Source: Marinitoga lauensis
GTDB taxonomy: Bacteria > Thermotogota > Thermotogae > Petrotogales > Petrotogaceae
Assembly: GCF_004135675.1 (NCBI RefSeq)
Contig: NZ_QHLX01000005.1
Coordinates: 186,001 to 250,000, forward strand
Length of the DNA stretch: 64,000 bases
Direction of reading: 5' to 3'
Part shown: piece after piece, positions 1 to 10,569 of the stretch
Numbering within the stretch: the first letter of the stretch is position 1
Layout of the letters: each line of letters starts with the position of its first letter
The notes under the pieces: generated by a model
Database searches by the model: none
The model's input: the letters and a program-made list of their open reading frames with translations, nothing else
What the model was told of the DNA's origin: nothing
Made by a program: the position numbers and the translations under genes

Positions 1-1
1 T

Positions 2-617
2 TTAAACACGATTCTCTTGGTTAGTGGATATAGAAATGGAGATTTAATCGATTATTCAGTGAAAGAGACATCTTTTATGTTTGATATTGGTGCTGGGGTG
101 CTGCAATGATATTAAGGAAAGATTATAATAAAAATGTTATTCTGGGAACAGCATTTAAAGGAGATGGTTCATTTGCAGAGGATTGTGTAATAGCAGTTGG
201 AGGAACAAAAAAATGGCCGATGCAGGAAAAAGATGTAAAACAAATGCATTTTGTTGTTAGAAATATTGAAATATTTAAAAAAAAGTTGAAAGAAAGGACA
301 ATGCCAAATTTTTATTATGTTATTGACAGATCATTGGAAAAGTCAAATTTAACTCGAAAAGATATTGATTATTTAGCAATTTTACATTTTAAAAGATCCG
401 CACATTTGGCGGTCTTAGAAGAATTGGGATTAAATGAGAAACAAACAACTTATTTAGAAGAATATGGGCATATTGGTCAGAATGATCAGGTTTTATCAAT
501 AGAATTAGGACTGAAATCCGGAAAAATAAAAGAAGGAGATATTATTGTAATGGTTGGTGCAGGGTTAGGATTTGTTTGGGCAGCTGCAACTGTAAAGTGG
601 GAGAGTATAAGGGGTGA
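2..617 (+). CDS. FabH-like 3-oxoacyl-ACP synthase III homologue (5' end outside window)
   Basis: This is the C-terminal part of a thiolase-fold condensing enzyme; the N-terminus with the catalytic Cys lies upstream of the window. The family joins acyl-CoA or acyl-ACP units. Visible signs are a FabH-type C-terminal half with a His in the usual catalytic position (LAILHFKRSAH) and the C-terminal GAGLGFVWAAATVKW strand. At the catalytic Asn position the sequence reads YGHIGQ, so Asn appears to be His. One frame slip near 100 (GGGG, probably GGGGG) separates the start of the readable part from the rest. A second slip near 604 (GGG, probably GGGG) removes the stop. Restoring it gives KWGEYKG-stop followed by a ribosome site and the next gene, so the apparent in-frame fusion to the CoA-transferase is probably false. 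It likely shares an operon with the genes downstream. The family call is fairly sure; the substrate is unknown. Confidence 0.7.
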
Positions 618-621
618 TATT

Positions 622-1932
622 ATGTGGAGAACATTATATAAGGACAAGTTAAGAAATATAGAAGAAGTAGTATTAAAACTTCCTAAAAAGGCTACTATCA
701 TTACGGGTTTGGCTTCAGCAGAAGCACAGGGATTACTAGAGAATTTGCATAAATATAAAAACCATTTTGAAAGGTTGAAGGTAGTTACTTGTTTAAATAT
801 GAAAGAATATGATTTTTTTATGAATAAAGAATATGAAAATGCCTATAACAATCATTCCTGGTTTTTAAGTCCACCAACGAGAAGAGCTCAAAAATTAGGA
901 ATAAAAATAGTAGATTTTATTCCTAATAATTTGCATATGGCAGGAACAGATAAGTTAATGGCAGAAAAAGAAGAAGATAATACTATAATTTTTTGGGAAC
1001 AGTAACTCCAATGCATCAAAGAACAGGGTATTTTAACTTAGGCATATCTAATGTTTACGAATTAGATGTATTAGAAAATGCCGATATAGTTGTTTTGGAA
1101 GTTAATGAAAAATTTATATGGACACATGGTGAAACACAAGTTCATATTTCTCAAGCAGATTTTATTGTAGAAAATGCATGGGAGATTCCAGAATTACCAG
1201 TTGTTGAACCAACTGAAACAGAAAAAATCATTGCTGAATACATTTCAAATTTAGTAGAAGATGGATCAACATTACAAATAGGAATTGGAGGTATTCCAAA
1301 TGCTGTAGCAAAATTATTAGATCATAAAAAAGATTTGGGTATACATACAGAAATGTTTACAGAATCTATGATTGATTTATTTGAATGTGGTGCAATAACT
1401 AATATGAAAAAAACATTGTGGAAAGGTAAATTTGTATGTACTTTCGCACTTGGGACTAAAAGGATGTATAAATGGCTTAACAATAATCCTGGAGTTTGGA
1501 TTATGAGAGGAAGATATGTAAATGATCCTTATATTATTTCTAAAAATGATAATATGATAAGTATTAATACTGCTATTACAGTTGATTTAAGCGGTCAGGT
1601 GTGTTCTGAATCATTAGGAAATAGGCAATATTCAGGTACTGGGGACAACTAGATACTCATAGAGGAGCAATAATGAGTAAAAATGGAAAAGGGATTATAG
1701 CTCTGAGGAGTACTGCAAAAAATGGAACCATCTCTACAATTATACCAATGTTGCCCAGGGTTCATATGTAACTGTTCCAAGACAGGATTTAGATTATATA
1801 GTTACAGAATATGGTGTGGCGCATTTAAGAGGAAGAAGTTTTAGAGAAAGAGCGAAAGCTTTAATAAGTATATCTCATCCAGATTTTAGAGGAAGGTTAA
1901 AAGAAGAAGCGAAGAAATTAGGATATTTATAA
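622..1932 (+). CDS. Acetyl-CoA hydrolase/4-hydroxybutyrate CoA-transferase family protein
   Basis: Members move CoA between short carboxylic acids, or hydrolyse acyl-CoA, through a glutamyl-CoA intermediate. The restored protein is about 436 residues, the normal length. It starts MWRTLYKDKL after an AAGGGGTGA ribosome site. The N-terminal domain contains ATIITGLASAEAQGLL. The C-terminal domain contains the CoA-binding stretch GIGGIPNAVA, HTEMFTESM (a likely region for the catalytic Glu) and the late signature DYIVTEYGVAHLRGRS. Three slips break it, near 990 (T run), 1647 (G run) and 1755 (C run). Each is repaired by adding one base, and the joined sequence then matches the family throughout. 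Its place between a FabH-like enzyme and a Liv-type transporter suggests it activates the imported acid to a CoA ester. Family sure, substrate not. Confidence 0.8.
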
Positions 1933-1944
1933 GGGGGTATTGGA

Positions 1945-3116
1945 ATGAAAAAGGTATTTTTGTTTTTTTTGAGTGTAATTTTTCTTATGACTTTTATTTT
2001 TGCCGAGGTTGGAATAACTGATACAGAAATCAAAATAGGTACATTTCAAGCTATGTCAGGACCTGTAGCAGTGATTGGTCAAAGTGTCGCTAATGGAATG
2101 AAAGCTTATTTTAATTATGTTAATGATAATGGAGGAATTTATGGTAGAAATATTAATCTAATTGTTGCGGATGATCAATTTAATCCTGCAAAAACAACAG
2201 TTGAAGTAAAGAGATTGATTGAAAACGATAAGGTTTTTGCTTTAGTTGGAGGATTAGGAACGCCAGGTAATCTGGCTGTTATAGATTATGTGAACAAGAT
2301 GAAGGTACCATATGTTTATCAGGCAAGTGGTTCATCATTATTAGCAATACCTCCAAAAAAATATATATTCCCGGTTCAACCCAATTATACATTAGAGGGA
2401 ATATAGTGATGAATTATTTAGTTAAAACAAAAAGGGCTAAAAAAATAGCTGTTATATATAGAAATGATGATGCTGGAAAGGAATTTTTAAACTCAGCATT
2501 AGAAACATTAAAAGAAAAATATAATATGAAGCCAGTTGAGACCATAGCAATAAATCCAACCGCAAATGATTTTTCAACCGAAATTACTAAATTAATTGCA
2601 AAGAAACCAGATGCAATAGCAGTAATGTTATTTATTCCTCAATCAGTTAATTTTGTAAAACAAGCTAAACAATACGGTTTACAAAAACAAAAATATGTTC
2701 TTACTTATGCAAATTCTGATACATCATATATATATTTAGCTAAAGATGCTGCAGAAGGTGTTGAAGCAATGGCCTGGGTAAATGTTGATTTTTCTAATCC
2801 TAATTTGAAACCCTTTCAAATTTACCAAAAGTATTTTAAACAAATGCCAAATGCTTATGCTATAGCGGGTATGATAGCTGCAGAAGTTTTTGTTGAAGGT
2901 TTAAATAGAGCTGGTAAAGATTTAACAAGAGAAAAATTAATTGAAGTATTAGAAGGTATGAATAAATGGTCTGGTATGCTTGCACATGAAATTACTTATA
3001 AACCGTATGATCCAAATGATAATACGTGTAGATTAGGAAAACAATCGATGTATGTATTAAGAGTAAGAAAAGGTGTATGGACTCAAATGACAAATTGGAT
3101 TTATTATGACAAATAA
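1945..3116 (+). CDS. livK: Liv-type ABC transporter substrate-binding protein
   Basis: This is the extracytoplasmic binding protein of a branched-chain amino acid (LivK/HAAT) type ABC transporter, about 390 residues. The N-terminus is a clear signal peptide (MKKVFLFFLSVIFLMTF, cleavage near FAEVG). The mature part opens with the family pattern TEIKIGTFQAMSGPVAVIG, followed by VADDQFNPAKT and GGLGTPGNLAV, and the second lobe begins KKIAVIYRNDDAG. One slip near 2395-2405 splits it; adding a G to the GGG run restores the frame. It is the first gene of the livKGFHM set, 12 bases after the CoA-transferase. Homologues also bind carboxylates, amides and aromatic acids, and the enzymes in this operon favour an acid ligand over leucine, but that is inference. 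Confidence 0.85.
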
Positions 3117-3119
3117 TAT

Positions 3120-3141
3120 AAAGCGGGGTATTCCCCGCTTT
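3120..3141 (+). terminator. Hairpin after livK, probable attenuator
   Basis: A GCGGGG/CCCCGC stem with a TATT loop, flanked by AAA and TTT, sits directly after the livK stop. The T tract is weak. It lies between the binding-protein gene and the ATPase genes, where such hairpins often stabilise the 5' message and let the binding protein be made in excess. Confidence 0.6.
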
Positions 3142-3168
3142 ATTAAAACATATTTTTGAGGTGAGATA

Positions 3169-3925
3169 ATGCTAGAAATAAAAGGGATTACAGTTAAATT
3201 TGGAGGGTTAACTGCTGTAAATAAATTTAATATGATAATAGAGAAAGGAAAAATACATTCACTTATTGGGCCAAATGGTGCTGGGAAAACAACATTATTT
3301 AATGTAATAACAGGTGTTGTAAAACCTGTAGAAGGTGTTGTTAAATTTAAGGATGCTAATTTATTAAATCTGAAAACAGAAGAAATAATATATTATGGAA
3401 TAAGTAGAACATTTCAGAATTTACAATTATTTAATTTTCTAAATGTTTATGAGAATATATATTCTGGCATAGTGCATAATTTTAAAGGGATATACCGGAA
3501 ATATTAAATGGTAAATCAAAAAAATTTGAGAAAAAAATAAAAGAAAAAATATTATATGTAGCTGAATTATTAGGAATAAAAAACAGATTGTCTTCATATC
3601 CTTCACAATTATCATATGGTTTATTAAAAAGGATTGAAATTGCAAGAGCTATTGTATCTGAACCAGAAATAATATTGTTTGATGAACCAGCAGCTGGATT
3701 AAATTCCTCAGAAACAAAAGAAATAGAAGATATCTTTAAATTATTAAATAAAAAAAGAGGAATAACGATATTATTGGTTGAACATGATATGAATTTAGTT
3801 ATGAAAATATCAGATAAAATAACTGTTATGAGTTTTGGAAAAAAATATCTGAAGGAACTCCTGAAGAAATATCGGATGATGAAAAAGTAATAAAAGTATA
3901 TTTGGGAGAGAAAGAAAATGCTTAA
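3169..3925 (+). CDS. livG: Liv-type ABC transporter ATPase 1
   Basis: This is the LivG-type ATP-binding subunit, about 252 residues once restored. Walker A is GPNGAGKTT near residue 33. The LivG-specific SRTFQNLQLF Q-loop follows. The signature region is SYPSQLSYGLLKRIEIARAI (LSYG in place of the usual LSGG, as in many LivG), Walker B is IILFDEPAAGLN, and the switch His is in LLVEHDMN. Slips near 3488 (G run) and 3843 (A run) break the frame; both are cured by one added base. The restored C-terminus, EGTPEEI, is typical of the family. The stop overlaps the start of livF, which implies translational coupling. Confidence 0.85.
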
Positions 3926-4608
3926 AATAAAAAATTTAATAGTAAATTATGGGCATGTAAATGCTGTGAAAAACATATCTTTTGATATTAACAAAGGTGA
4001 AATAGTATCAATATTAGGAGCAAATGGAGCAGGGAAAACATCTACGTTATATGGTATTTTAAAATTGGTTAAAGAAAAAAGAAAATTATATTTTAAAGAA
4101 AATGACATTTCAAAGGAAAATACACAAAAGTTGGTAAAAAGAGGATTGATATTATGTCCCGAAAATAGAAGAATATTTCCAGGATTGAATGTGGAGGAAA
4201 ATCTAAAAATGGGTAGTTTTATTCGTGGAGATGAAAAAATAATTTGGAAAAAGTGTATAATCTTTTTCCAATTTTAAAAGATAGAAGAAAACAAATTGCA
4301 GGTTATTTATCAGGTGGAGAACAACAAATGTTAGCAGTAGGAAGGTCTTTGATGGGAGATCCTGAAATATTAATGTTAGATGAGCCTTCATTGGATTAGC
4401 TCCAATAATTGTAAATGAAATATTTGATGTTTTAGTTAAACTAAAAAATGAAGGAATATCAATATTATTAGTAGAACAAAATGCAATAAAAGCATTGAAG
4501 ATTAGTGATAGAGCATATATTTTAGAAACAGGAAAGATTGTTCATTCGGGAAATGCTAGTGAATTACTAAATGATGAAAAAATAAAGAAAGCTTATCTTG
4601 GTAGGTGA
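3918..4608 (+). CDS. livF: Liv-type ABC transporter ATPase 2
   Basis: This is the LivF-type ATP-binding subunit, about 230 residues after repair. It has Walker [10 protein letters not shown], the LivF stretch [20 protein letters not shown], the ABC signature [11 protein letters not shown], Walker B ILMLDEPS, and the C-terminal [23 protein letters not shown] typical of LivF. Two slips (near 4246 in an A run, near 4393 in a G run) split it; one added base each restores the frame, the second giving the expected PSLGLAP. It overlaps the end of livG and ends five bases before livH. Confidence 0.85.
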
Positions 4609-4612
4609 TAAA

Positions 4613-5471
4613 ATGTTAATATTACAAAGTATAATCTTAGGAATTCCACAGGGAGCTTTGTATGGTTTAATGGCTTTTGGTATAGCTTTAATATTCAAAA
4701 GTGTAGGTGTAATGAATTTTTCACATGGACATGCTGGTATGATTGCAACATTTTTTGCTTTTACTGTTTATTCTATTACGAATAATCTTTTTATTTCAAT
4801 ATTATCAGCATTAATTTTGGGTTTTTATTAGGATTTTAATAGATAAAATATTAAAACCTGTAAAGCATATATCTCATGGTGGGATGTTAATTGTTACTCT
4901 GGGATTATTAATGATATTTGAGGATTAAGTGTTTTAATTTGGGAACAAATTATCAAAGTTTTCCGGAAATTTTTACTGGTGTACCTATTATCCTACATCT
5001 AGGAGATAACATTCTAGTTATGCCAATTAATGATTTTGGGTGTCGATAATTTCATTTTCTGTTGCTATTATATTAGCATTATTTTTGAAATTTACCAAAT
5101 TAGGTATTGCAATAAGGGCAAGATCTCAAGATGAAATTGGTGCTAGTGTAGTTGGAATAAGCATAGATAAAATTGATTCAATTGTGTGGGAATAGGTATT
5201 ATGTTGTCTGCATTAGTTGGAGTGTTAATAGCTCCAAAAGAGTATATTCATCCAAATATGATGGTTAATATGCAATTATATGGTTTTACAGCAGGTGTAT
5301 TGGCGGATTTTCGAATTTATTTGGTGCAATTTTTGGTGGATTGGTTTTGGGAGTATTAGAAAAACTTGTTGGAATGTATATATCTCCAGACTTTCAATTA
5401 TCAATTATTTTAGTTTTAATTATAATAATGCTGGTGGTAAAGCCTTCGGGAATATTTTCAAAAGGTTTTGA
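4613..5471 (+). CDS. livH: Liv-type ABC transporter permease 1
   Basis: This is a LivH-type inner-membrane permease. The intact N-terminus shows the hallmark IPQGALYGLMAFGIALIFKSVG and NFSHGH. Later pieces in other frames give the rest of the family pattern: GIAIRARSQDEIGASVVGI, LVGVLIAPKEYIHPNM and GFTAGVLGGFSNLFGAIFGG. At least six slips occur here (for example near 4825, 4926, 4950, 5039, 5188, 5302), making this the worst-affected gene in the window. All that I checked are repaired by adding one base to a short G or T run. The end is placed at the KRF stop near 5471, just ahead of the livM ribosome site; the C-terminal residues are uncertain. Confidence 0.75.
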
Positions 5472-5484
5472 AGGAGAGTATAAA

Positions 5485-6430
5485 TATGAAACAGCCATTC
5501 TATATATTATTGTTTGGAATATTATTAGGAATCTTATTTATATCAAAACCTTTTATATTATTAATATTATCAAGTGTTTTGATATTTTCAATATCAGCAT
5601 TAGGACTAAATTTTATTTCGGGTATGCAGGACAAATATCTATTGGACATGGCGCTTTTATGGCCGTTGGGCTTATACAACTGCTTTTTTAACTGTGAATT
5701 ATAATTTTCCTTTTTTATTGAATTTAATAATTGGTATTTTTATTTCGGGAGGTTTAGGATTAATAATAGGTCTTCCAGCATTGAGATTAAAAGGTTTTTA
5801 CTTAGCTATTGCTACAATGGCATTTGGGATTGCAATTGAGCAATTAATAGGTGCAATAAGTATTTTTGGTGGTCATATAGGTATAAGAAATATTCCACCG
5901 CTTATAAAAAATGATTTTGGCATGTATATTCTTAATCTAGTTTTTTATATATCTTTGAGTTATTTTTCCTCAATTATAGTAAAGTCACCTATAGGAATTA
6001 AATATAAAATGGTTAGAGAGAGTGAAATTGCATCTAAAGCATATGGGATTAATATATCATATATAAAATTGCATGCATTTGTTATTAGTGCTATTTTCGG
6101 TGGAATTGCAGGTTCTTTATATGCCCATACATTAGGATATATATCCCCATCAGATTTTGGTTTAGCTACATCGTTGAATTTGTTAGCAATGATAATTATA
6201 GGAGGGATGTCAACAATACATGGTGGATTAATAGGTGCTGGCATAATTACAGGATTACCTTTTATATTTTCTAGAACACCAGTACCAATGTCTTTAATTT
6301 TTGGTGCATTATTGATTATATTTGTTTTATTTTTTCCAAGAGGGATTATGTATGGTTTAATAATGTTATATTATAAATATTTGGAAATACCTTATGTTAG
6401 TTTAATGAAGTTATTATGGAGGAGAAAGAA
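5485..6430 (+). CDS. livM: Liv-type ABC transporter permease 2
   Basis: This is a LivM-type permease. The start MKQPFYILLFG follows AAGGAGAG. Family motifs are LGLNFISG, then YAGQISIGHGAF in the next frame (slips near 5622 and 5671, both short G runs), then LRLKGFYLAIATMAFG, FGGIAGSLYAH and MSTIHGGLIGAGI. The C-terminus is unclear. After FFPRGIMYGL the frame runs on with no stop into the alpha/beta hydrolase, which has its own ribosome site and ATG at 6432. I treat the read-through as another lost base rather than a true fusion, but could not identify which base. It completes the five-part LivKGFHM transporter. Confidence 0.8.
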
Positions 6431-6431
6431 A

Positions 6432-7190
6432 ATGGAAGGTAAATATGTTAATATTAATCATAAGAAATTATATTATTATGAAAGAGGTTCCGAAAAACCT
6501 GTTATAATGATTCATGGTAATTTTGCTTCATCATTATGGTATAAAAAAGTAATTGATGTTGATGGATATCATTGTTATGCATTGGACTTGCCAAATTTTG
6601 GTAGAAGTGATAAAATAGAGAGATGTGACATAGATTTATATGCAGATTATGTAAAAATGTTTATGGATAAATTAAACATTAAAAAGGCTATTATTGTTGG
6701 ACATTCATTAGGAGGAGCTGTAGCTCAATCGTTTAGTTTTAGGTATCCAGAGAAATCAGAAAAATTAATATTAATAGATTCTGCTCCGATAACTGGTTTA
6801 AAAACACCTGAAGAATATTATCCTATATTAGAAATGTATAAAAATAATAGAACGTTGTTAAAACAAGCTTTGTCAGGTATTATGTCTGAAAATAAAGATA
6901 ATACGTTTCTTGATGAATTGACAAATGAAGCATTACTAATGAAAGAAGAGTGTTTTACAGGAAATGCAAGAGCATTAGAAAGAATAAATTATATAAATTT
7001 AGCTAAAAATTATAAAAATAATGTATTATTTATTGTAGGAAAAAAGGATATGCTAATTACAGGAGATATGGCAAAAGATACAATAAAGTATTTAAACGGT
7101 GAAATTAAAGTATTTAATCATGTTGGTCATTCAATTATAGTTGAAGATCCAGAATTGTTTAAAGAGGTGTTTAAAGAATTTTGTAAATAA
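6432..7190 (+). CDS. Alpha/beta hydrolase
   Basis: This is a cytoplasmic alpha/beta-hydrolase of about 252 residues with no signal peptide. The oxyanion-hole segment MIHGNFASSLW is at about residue 28, the nucleophile elbow GHSLGGAV holds the Ser at about residue 95, the likely acid is in IVGKKDML, and the catalytic His is in GHVGHSIIVEDPE. The start ATG is chosen because GGAGGAG lies eight bases upstream, although the frame is open back into livM. Such proteins cleave esters, thioesters or C-C bonds, or act as proline iminopeptidases. Its position after a transporter and a CoA-transferase would suit a hydrolase acting on the imported compound or its CoA ester. Fold sure; substrate unknown. 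Confidence 0.8.
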   Translation: MEGKYVNINHKKLYYYERGSEKPVIMIHGNFASSLWYKKVIDVDGYHCYALDLPNFGRSDKIERCDIDLYADYVKMFMDKLNIKKAIIVGHSLGGAVAQSFSFRYPEKSEKLILIDSAPITGLKTPEEYYPILEMYKNNRTLLKQALSGIMSENKDNTFLDELTNEALLMKEECFTGNARALERINYINLAKNYKNNVLFIVGKKDMLITGDMAKDTIKYLNGEIKVFNHVGHSIIVEDPELFKEVFKEFCK

Positions 7191-7204
7191 ATGGAGATGG
7201 TTAT

Positions 7205-8312
7205 ATGAAAAAAAAGAGGAATATAAAAGAAAAACTTATTGAATCTGCAATAGAAATGTTTTCTAAACGATGGTACGATACCGTATCCGTAGCAGAGATT
7301 TGTAGAAATGCCGGGCTATCAAATGGAGTGTTTTATAATTATTTTAAAAATAAGCAGGAACTTTTTGAATTTTTATTAAAAGATCTATTAAATATATTCG
7401 AAGAAGAGTTTTATCAATTTTATGGTAATACTGTAGAAGAAAAACTAAAATCATTTTTCAGTATTGTTTTTGAATCAGCTATAAAGTATAAGCCTCTTGT
7501 AACAATTTTTAGAGAAGGACAATATAGATTTCCACAATATGAGAATAAATTAAGAAATATATATGTTGATATATTAGAAAAAATATTAGAAAGAAAAATT
7601 GATGAGACAGATTATATATATATAATAGGTAGTTTGAGATTTTTAGGGATAATGTCGTCATATGGTTGGACAAATCTTGAAGAAAAAGTTTTTTATGATC
7701 TAATTTTTAATGGTGTTTTTAAAGACGAAATAAGAGAAGATATATTCAATTTGAATATTAAAGATTGTGATAAATTGGAAAAAACAACAAAGCAAATTTT
7801 AATAGATGCTGGCATAGAATTGTTTAGTAAGAAAGGTTTTCATAAAGTAAAAATTTTTGAAATAACAAATTATGTGAATCTTGCTGTTGGAACGTTTTAT
7901 ATTTATTTTTCAAGTAAAGAAGAATTTTTAAGAGAAATTGTAAGGCAAATAGGACACAAAACGAGATTTTTTATTTCAAATAATATTCCTGAAAACTTAA
8001 ATAGGTTGGAAAAAGAAATTGTTGGTATATATTTGTTTTTAGAATTTTTTTCTAAAAATAGAAATTATTATGAAATAATAAGAGAAGCTGAATTTGTCGT
8101 TAATGATGAGGTAAAAAATACTATGAAGATTTTAAAAAAGGATATATAAAAATTTAAATAATTTAAGAAATAATAATAAAGAAATGGCGGCGATGTTTTT
8201 AATGGGGATTTCACATTATACAGGAATAGAATTTTTATTTGAAAATACGATAAAAGACAAAAAAGCTTTTTTATTAAAGCTTTCAAATTTCTTATCTCAT
8301 GGTATAATATAA
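7205..8312 (+). CDS. Tandem-domain TetR family transcriptional regulator
   Basis: One reading frame carries two TetR DNA-binding domains in a row. The first helix-turn-helix is at about residues 10-55 (VSVAEICRNAGLSNGVFYNYF, KNKQELF). The second is at about 195-240 (FEITNYVNLAVGTFYIYFSSKEEFL). Each is followed by a helical ligand-binding-like region. No start codon with a ribosome site lies between the halves, so the duplication looks genuine and not a frameshift fusion. A slip near 8140 hides the last part; the next frame supplies NNKEMAAMFLMGISHYTG, normal for a TetR C-terminus, giving about 369 residues. It is the last gene of the liv/CoA-transferase locus and is likely its local repressor, sensing the substrate or its CoA ester. 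Confidence 0.8.
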
Positions 8313-8348
8313 TAGAATATCAATTTTTTTACTTTTTTATAATAAAAA

Positions 8349-8372
8349 AGTGCAGCGTTTTTACGCTGCACT
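8349..8372. terminator. Bidirectional terminator between tetR and the NSS transporter genes
   Basis: A perfect 10-bp stem (AGTGCAGCGT/ACGCTGCACT) with a TTTT loop. A-rich sequence lies to the left and T-rich sequence to the right, so it can end both converging transcripts. Its right arm touches the stop codon of the small MetS-like gene. Confidence 0.8.
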
Positions 8373-8492
8373 CAATTTATTCTAATAATATTATTTTTAT
8401 TAGATTTAGCTGCAATATTAAGGGACCATCCTAAACCTCCAAATAATACAACGCCAGCGAAAATCATAAAGAATATAGCACTTCCTGTCATA
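8372..8492 (-). CDS. MetS-like small subunit of an NSS transporter (frame slip)
   Basis: A very small gene directly downstream of the NSS transporter, encoding about 39 residues with one membrane segment: MTGSAIFFMIF, then AGVVLFGGLGWSLNIA. This resembles MetS-type small proteins (methionine/alanine importer small subunit family), which begin MTGSAI and assist an NSS transporter. One base too many in the A run at 8460-8464 (in the gene's sense, TTTTT where TTTT is expected) breaks the frame after residue 11, so it is easily missed. The ribosome site GGGGCG is near the start. The assignment rests on the N-terminal motif, size and position. Confidence 0.6.
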
Positions 8493-8502
8493 GTTTCGCC
8501 CC

Positions 8503-10016
8503 TTATTCTTCCTCTAAAGTAATTTCTGTTTCTTGAATGCTATACTTCTCATCTTTAGATGGTATTTTAGCAAATATAATTGCTAAAATAGGTACTAATA
8601 TAAACACAATAAATCCTGTTGTTAATGCCCATCCTGGATATCCACCATATGGATTTTTGATTTCGTCAAATATATTAAGGCCTAAAATTATAGTTAATAC
8701 AATAGGAATAACAAATTTTAGAGAAATATCAAACCATCCACCAATTTTTATTTCTGATACTGAGTTTATATATTTTCTCAATTTATCAGCACCAAATATC
8801 CATCCAATTACAATTGATTCAAGAATACCTACTACTAATAAAGCATAAGTACCCATGAAATGGTCTATAATATCTAACCAATATAAACCGCCCTGTGTAG
8901 CGAATAATAATCCAAAATGAAACCTAAAATGGAGAATCCAATTAAAAATGATTTTTTATTAACTTTAAATTTGTCACCAGCAGCAGCTTCAATTGCTTCT
9001 ACCAATGAGAAAGCAGAATCTATACCAAGTGTCAATAACATAATAAAGAATGCTAATCCAATAATGGATTGAACAATAGGACCACCTGGAATTAATGATA
9101 TTGCCTGTGGATAAACAACAAATGCTAATCCCACACCACCACTAACAACTTCGTTTACCTGGACATTCATTTGCTGTGCCATGTAACCTAATACTGAGAA
9201 TACAGCAATACCTGCTAAGAAAGAAGTAGCCGAGTTTCCTAATGCTGTAATTATTGCATTATTAGCAACATCATTCTTTTTGTTATTATAACTTCCATAT
9301 GCAATCATAATACCAAAAGCAACACTTAACGAAAAGAAAATTTGACCAAATGCGTTAGCCCAAACCCTTGCATCAGCTAATTTAGCAAAATTTGGTTGGA
9401 ATAAATAATTCAAACCTGTTGCAGCTCCAGGTAATGTAATACCTCTAATACCCAATAACAACAATAAAATTACAGGTAATGGGACTGTCCACATAACAGT
9501 CTTTCCAACTGATTCAGTTCCTTTTCTTAAAATCATATATATCCACAACCAGGAAATTAATAATCCAATAACTATAGGCCATCTTAATCCTCCTAATTGC
9601 CCAGGACCATCTGTTAATTTTAAAAAGTCTCCAAAGAAAAATCCTTTTGGATTATCTTTCCATGCTACGCCTAAAGAATGATATAAATAATTGAAAATCC
9701 ATGCCATTATTACATTGTAATAAAAAGTAATGATAGAACCTGTAATAACAGCCCACCAACCAATAAATTCAGCGTTTTTAGAAATTTTTCCCAATGCTTT
9801 AGGAGCACTGGCTTGAAATCCCTGTCCAATGGCAAATTCTGCCATCAAGATAGGAATACCAGCAATAAATAATGCTACAAAATAAGGAATGTAAAAAGCT
9901 CCTCCACCGTTTTGATATGCCATATAAGGGAAACGCCAGGCATTACCCAAACCTGCAGCTGAACCTATAGCTGCTAAAACAAAAGCCCATCTTGAACCCC
10001 ACTTTTGTCTCGCCAT
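8503..10016 (-). CDS. Sodium-dependent amino acid transporter (NSS/SNF family)
   Basis: A secondary transporter that couples Na+ to uptake of amino acids or related solutes, about 505 residues with some 11-12 membrane helices. The signature stretch GSAAGLGNAWRFPYMAYQNGGGAF (TM1, Na+ and substrate site) starts at about residue 18, and GGVGLAFVVYPQAI and TLGIDSAFSLVE mark later helices. Start ATG at 10016 follows GAGGAGTG. One slip near 8915 breaks the frame; adding a G in TTTTGG restores GFILGLLFATQGGLYW and joins the C-terminal part. It is followed by a MetS-like small gene, as in the bacterial MetPS pair. Substrate not determined. Confidence 0.88.
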
Positions 10017-10569
10017 AATCTCACTCCTCTCATGTTAAAATTTTATAAAAAATATTTCTTCATTATAATATATATTACTTTTGATATTGTTATGTGACAA
10101 TTAGTATGAAAAATATTTCATACAGGTTAATCAAATTATATAATACCATAAAATGACTCTAAAGTCAATACTTTTTATTAACAAGTGAAAAAAATCATAT
10201 AATTAATATTCATAATAATAGTAAAAAATTTACTTAACCAATATGTGTTTTTACTATTTTCGATATATATTTCTATATCAATATTTAGTTTACACTTTAA
10301 AATATTCTAATTCTATATTAGATTTTTTTCAAATAATTCAGGTATTATATGAAGGTATATTTTATATATAATTGTTTTTAATAATAATTAAAAATTTTAG
10401 TAAATCATTATTTGAAGTTATTAAGATAAATTGTTGATGATTAAGTTTGATTAGATAAAAAAATTGTAATTTATAGATTTTTATTTTTTTTGGTAATATT
10501 AAATTTAAAGAAGTATAATAGGTTGTTTTATGGTTAAGAAGATATTCTTGTTGAATATGGAGGATAAGG
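10017..10569. other. Long AT-rich intergenic region between divergent transporter genes
   Basis: About 550 bases with no convincing gene on either strand. A TATAAT-like box reading leftwards at 10062-10067 may serve the NSS gene, but I see no well-spaced -35. A promoter for azlC is expected near the right end. The rest is runs of A and T without a repeat, hairpin or RNA gene that I recognise. Confidence 0.5.

Noticed and set aside
106-1005. A FabH/CoA-transferase fusion protein
   Set aside because: Adding one G near 604 restores a FabH stop and a ribosome site before the CoA-transferase ATG at 622.
5694-7190. A LivM/alpha-beta hydrolase fusion
   Set aside because: The hydrolase has its own GGAGGAG site and ATG at 6432, and livM is already broken by slips. 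The exact lost base could not be located, so this is not fully excluded.
10017-10569. Possible small gene or RNA in the longest gene-free stretch
   Set aside because: I found no frame with a ribosome site, no stable GC-containing hairpin and no repeat; it is simply very AT-rich.
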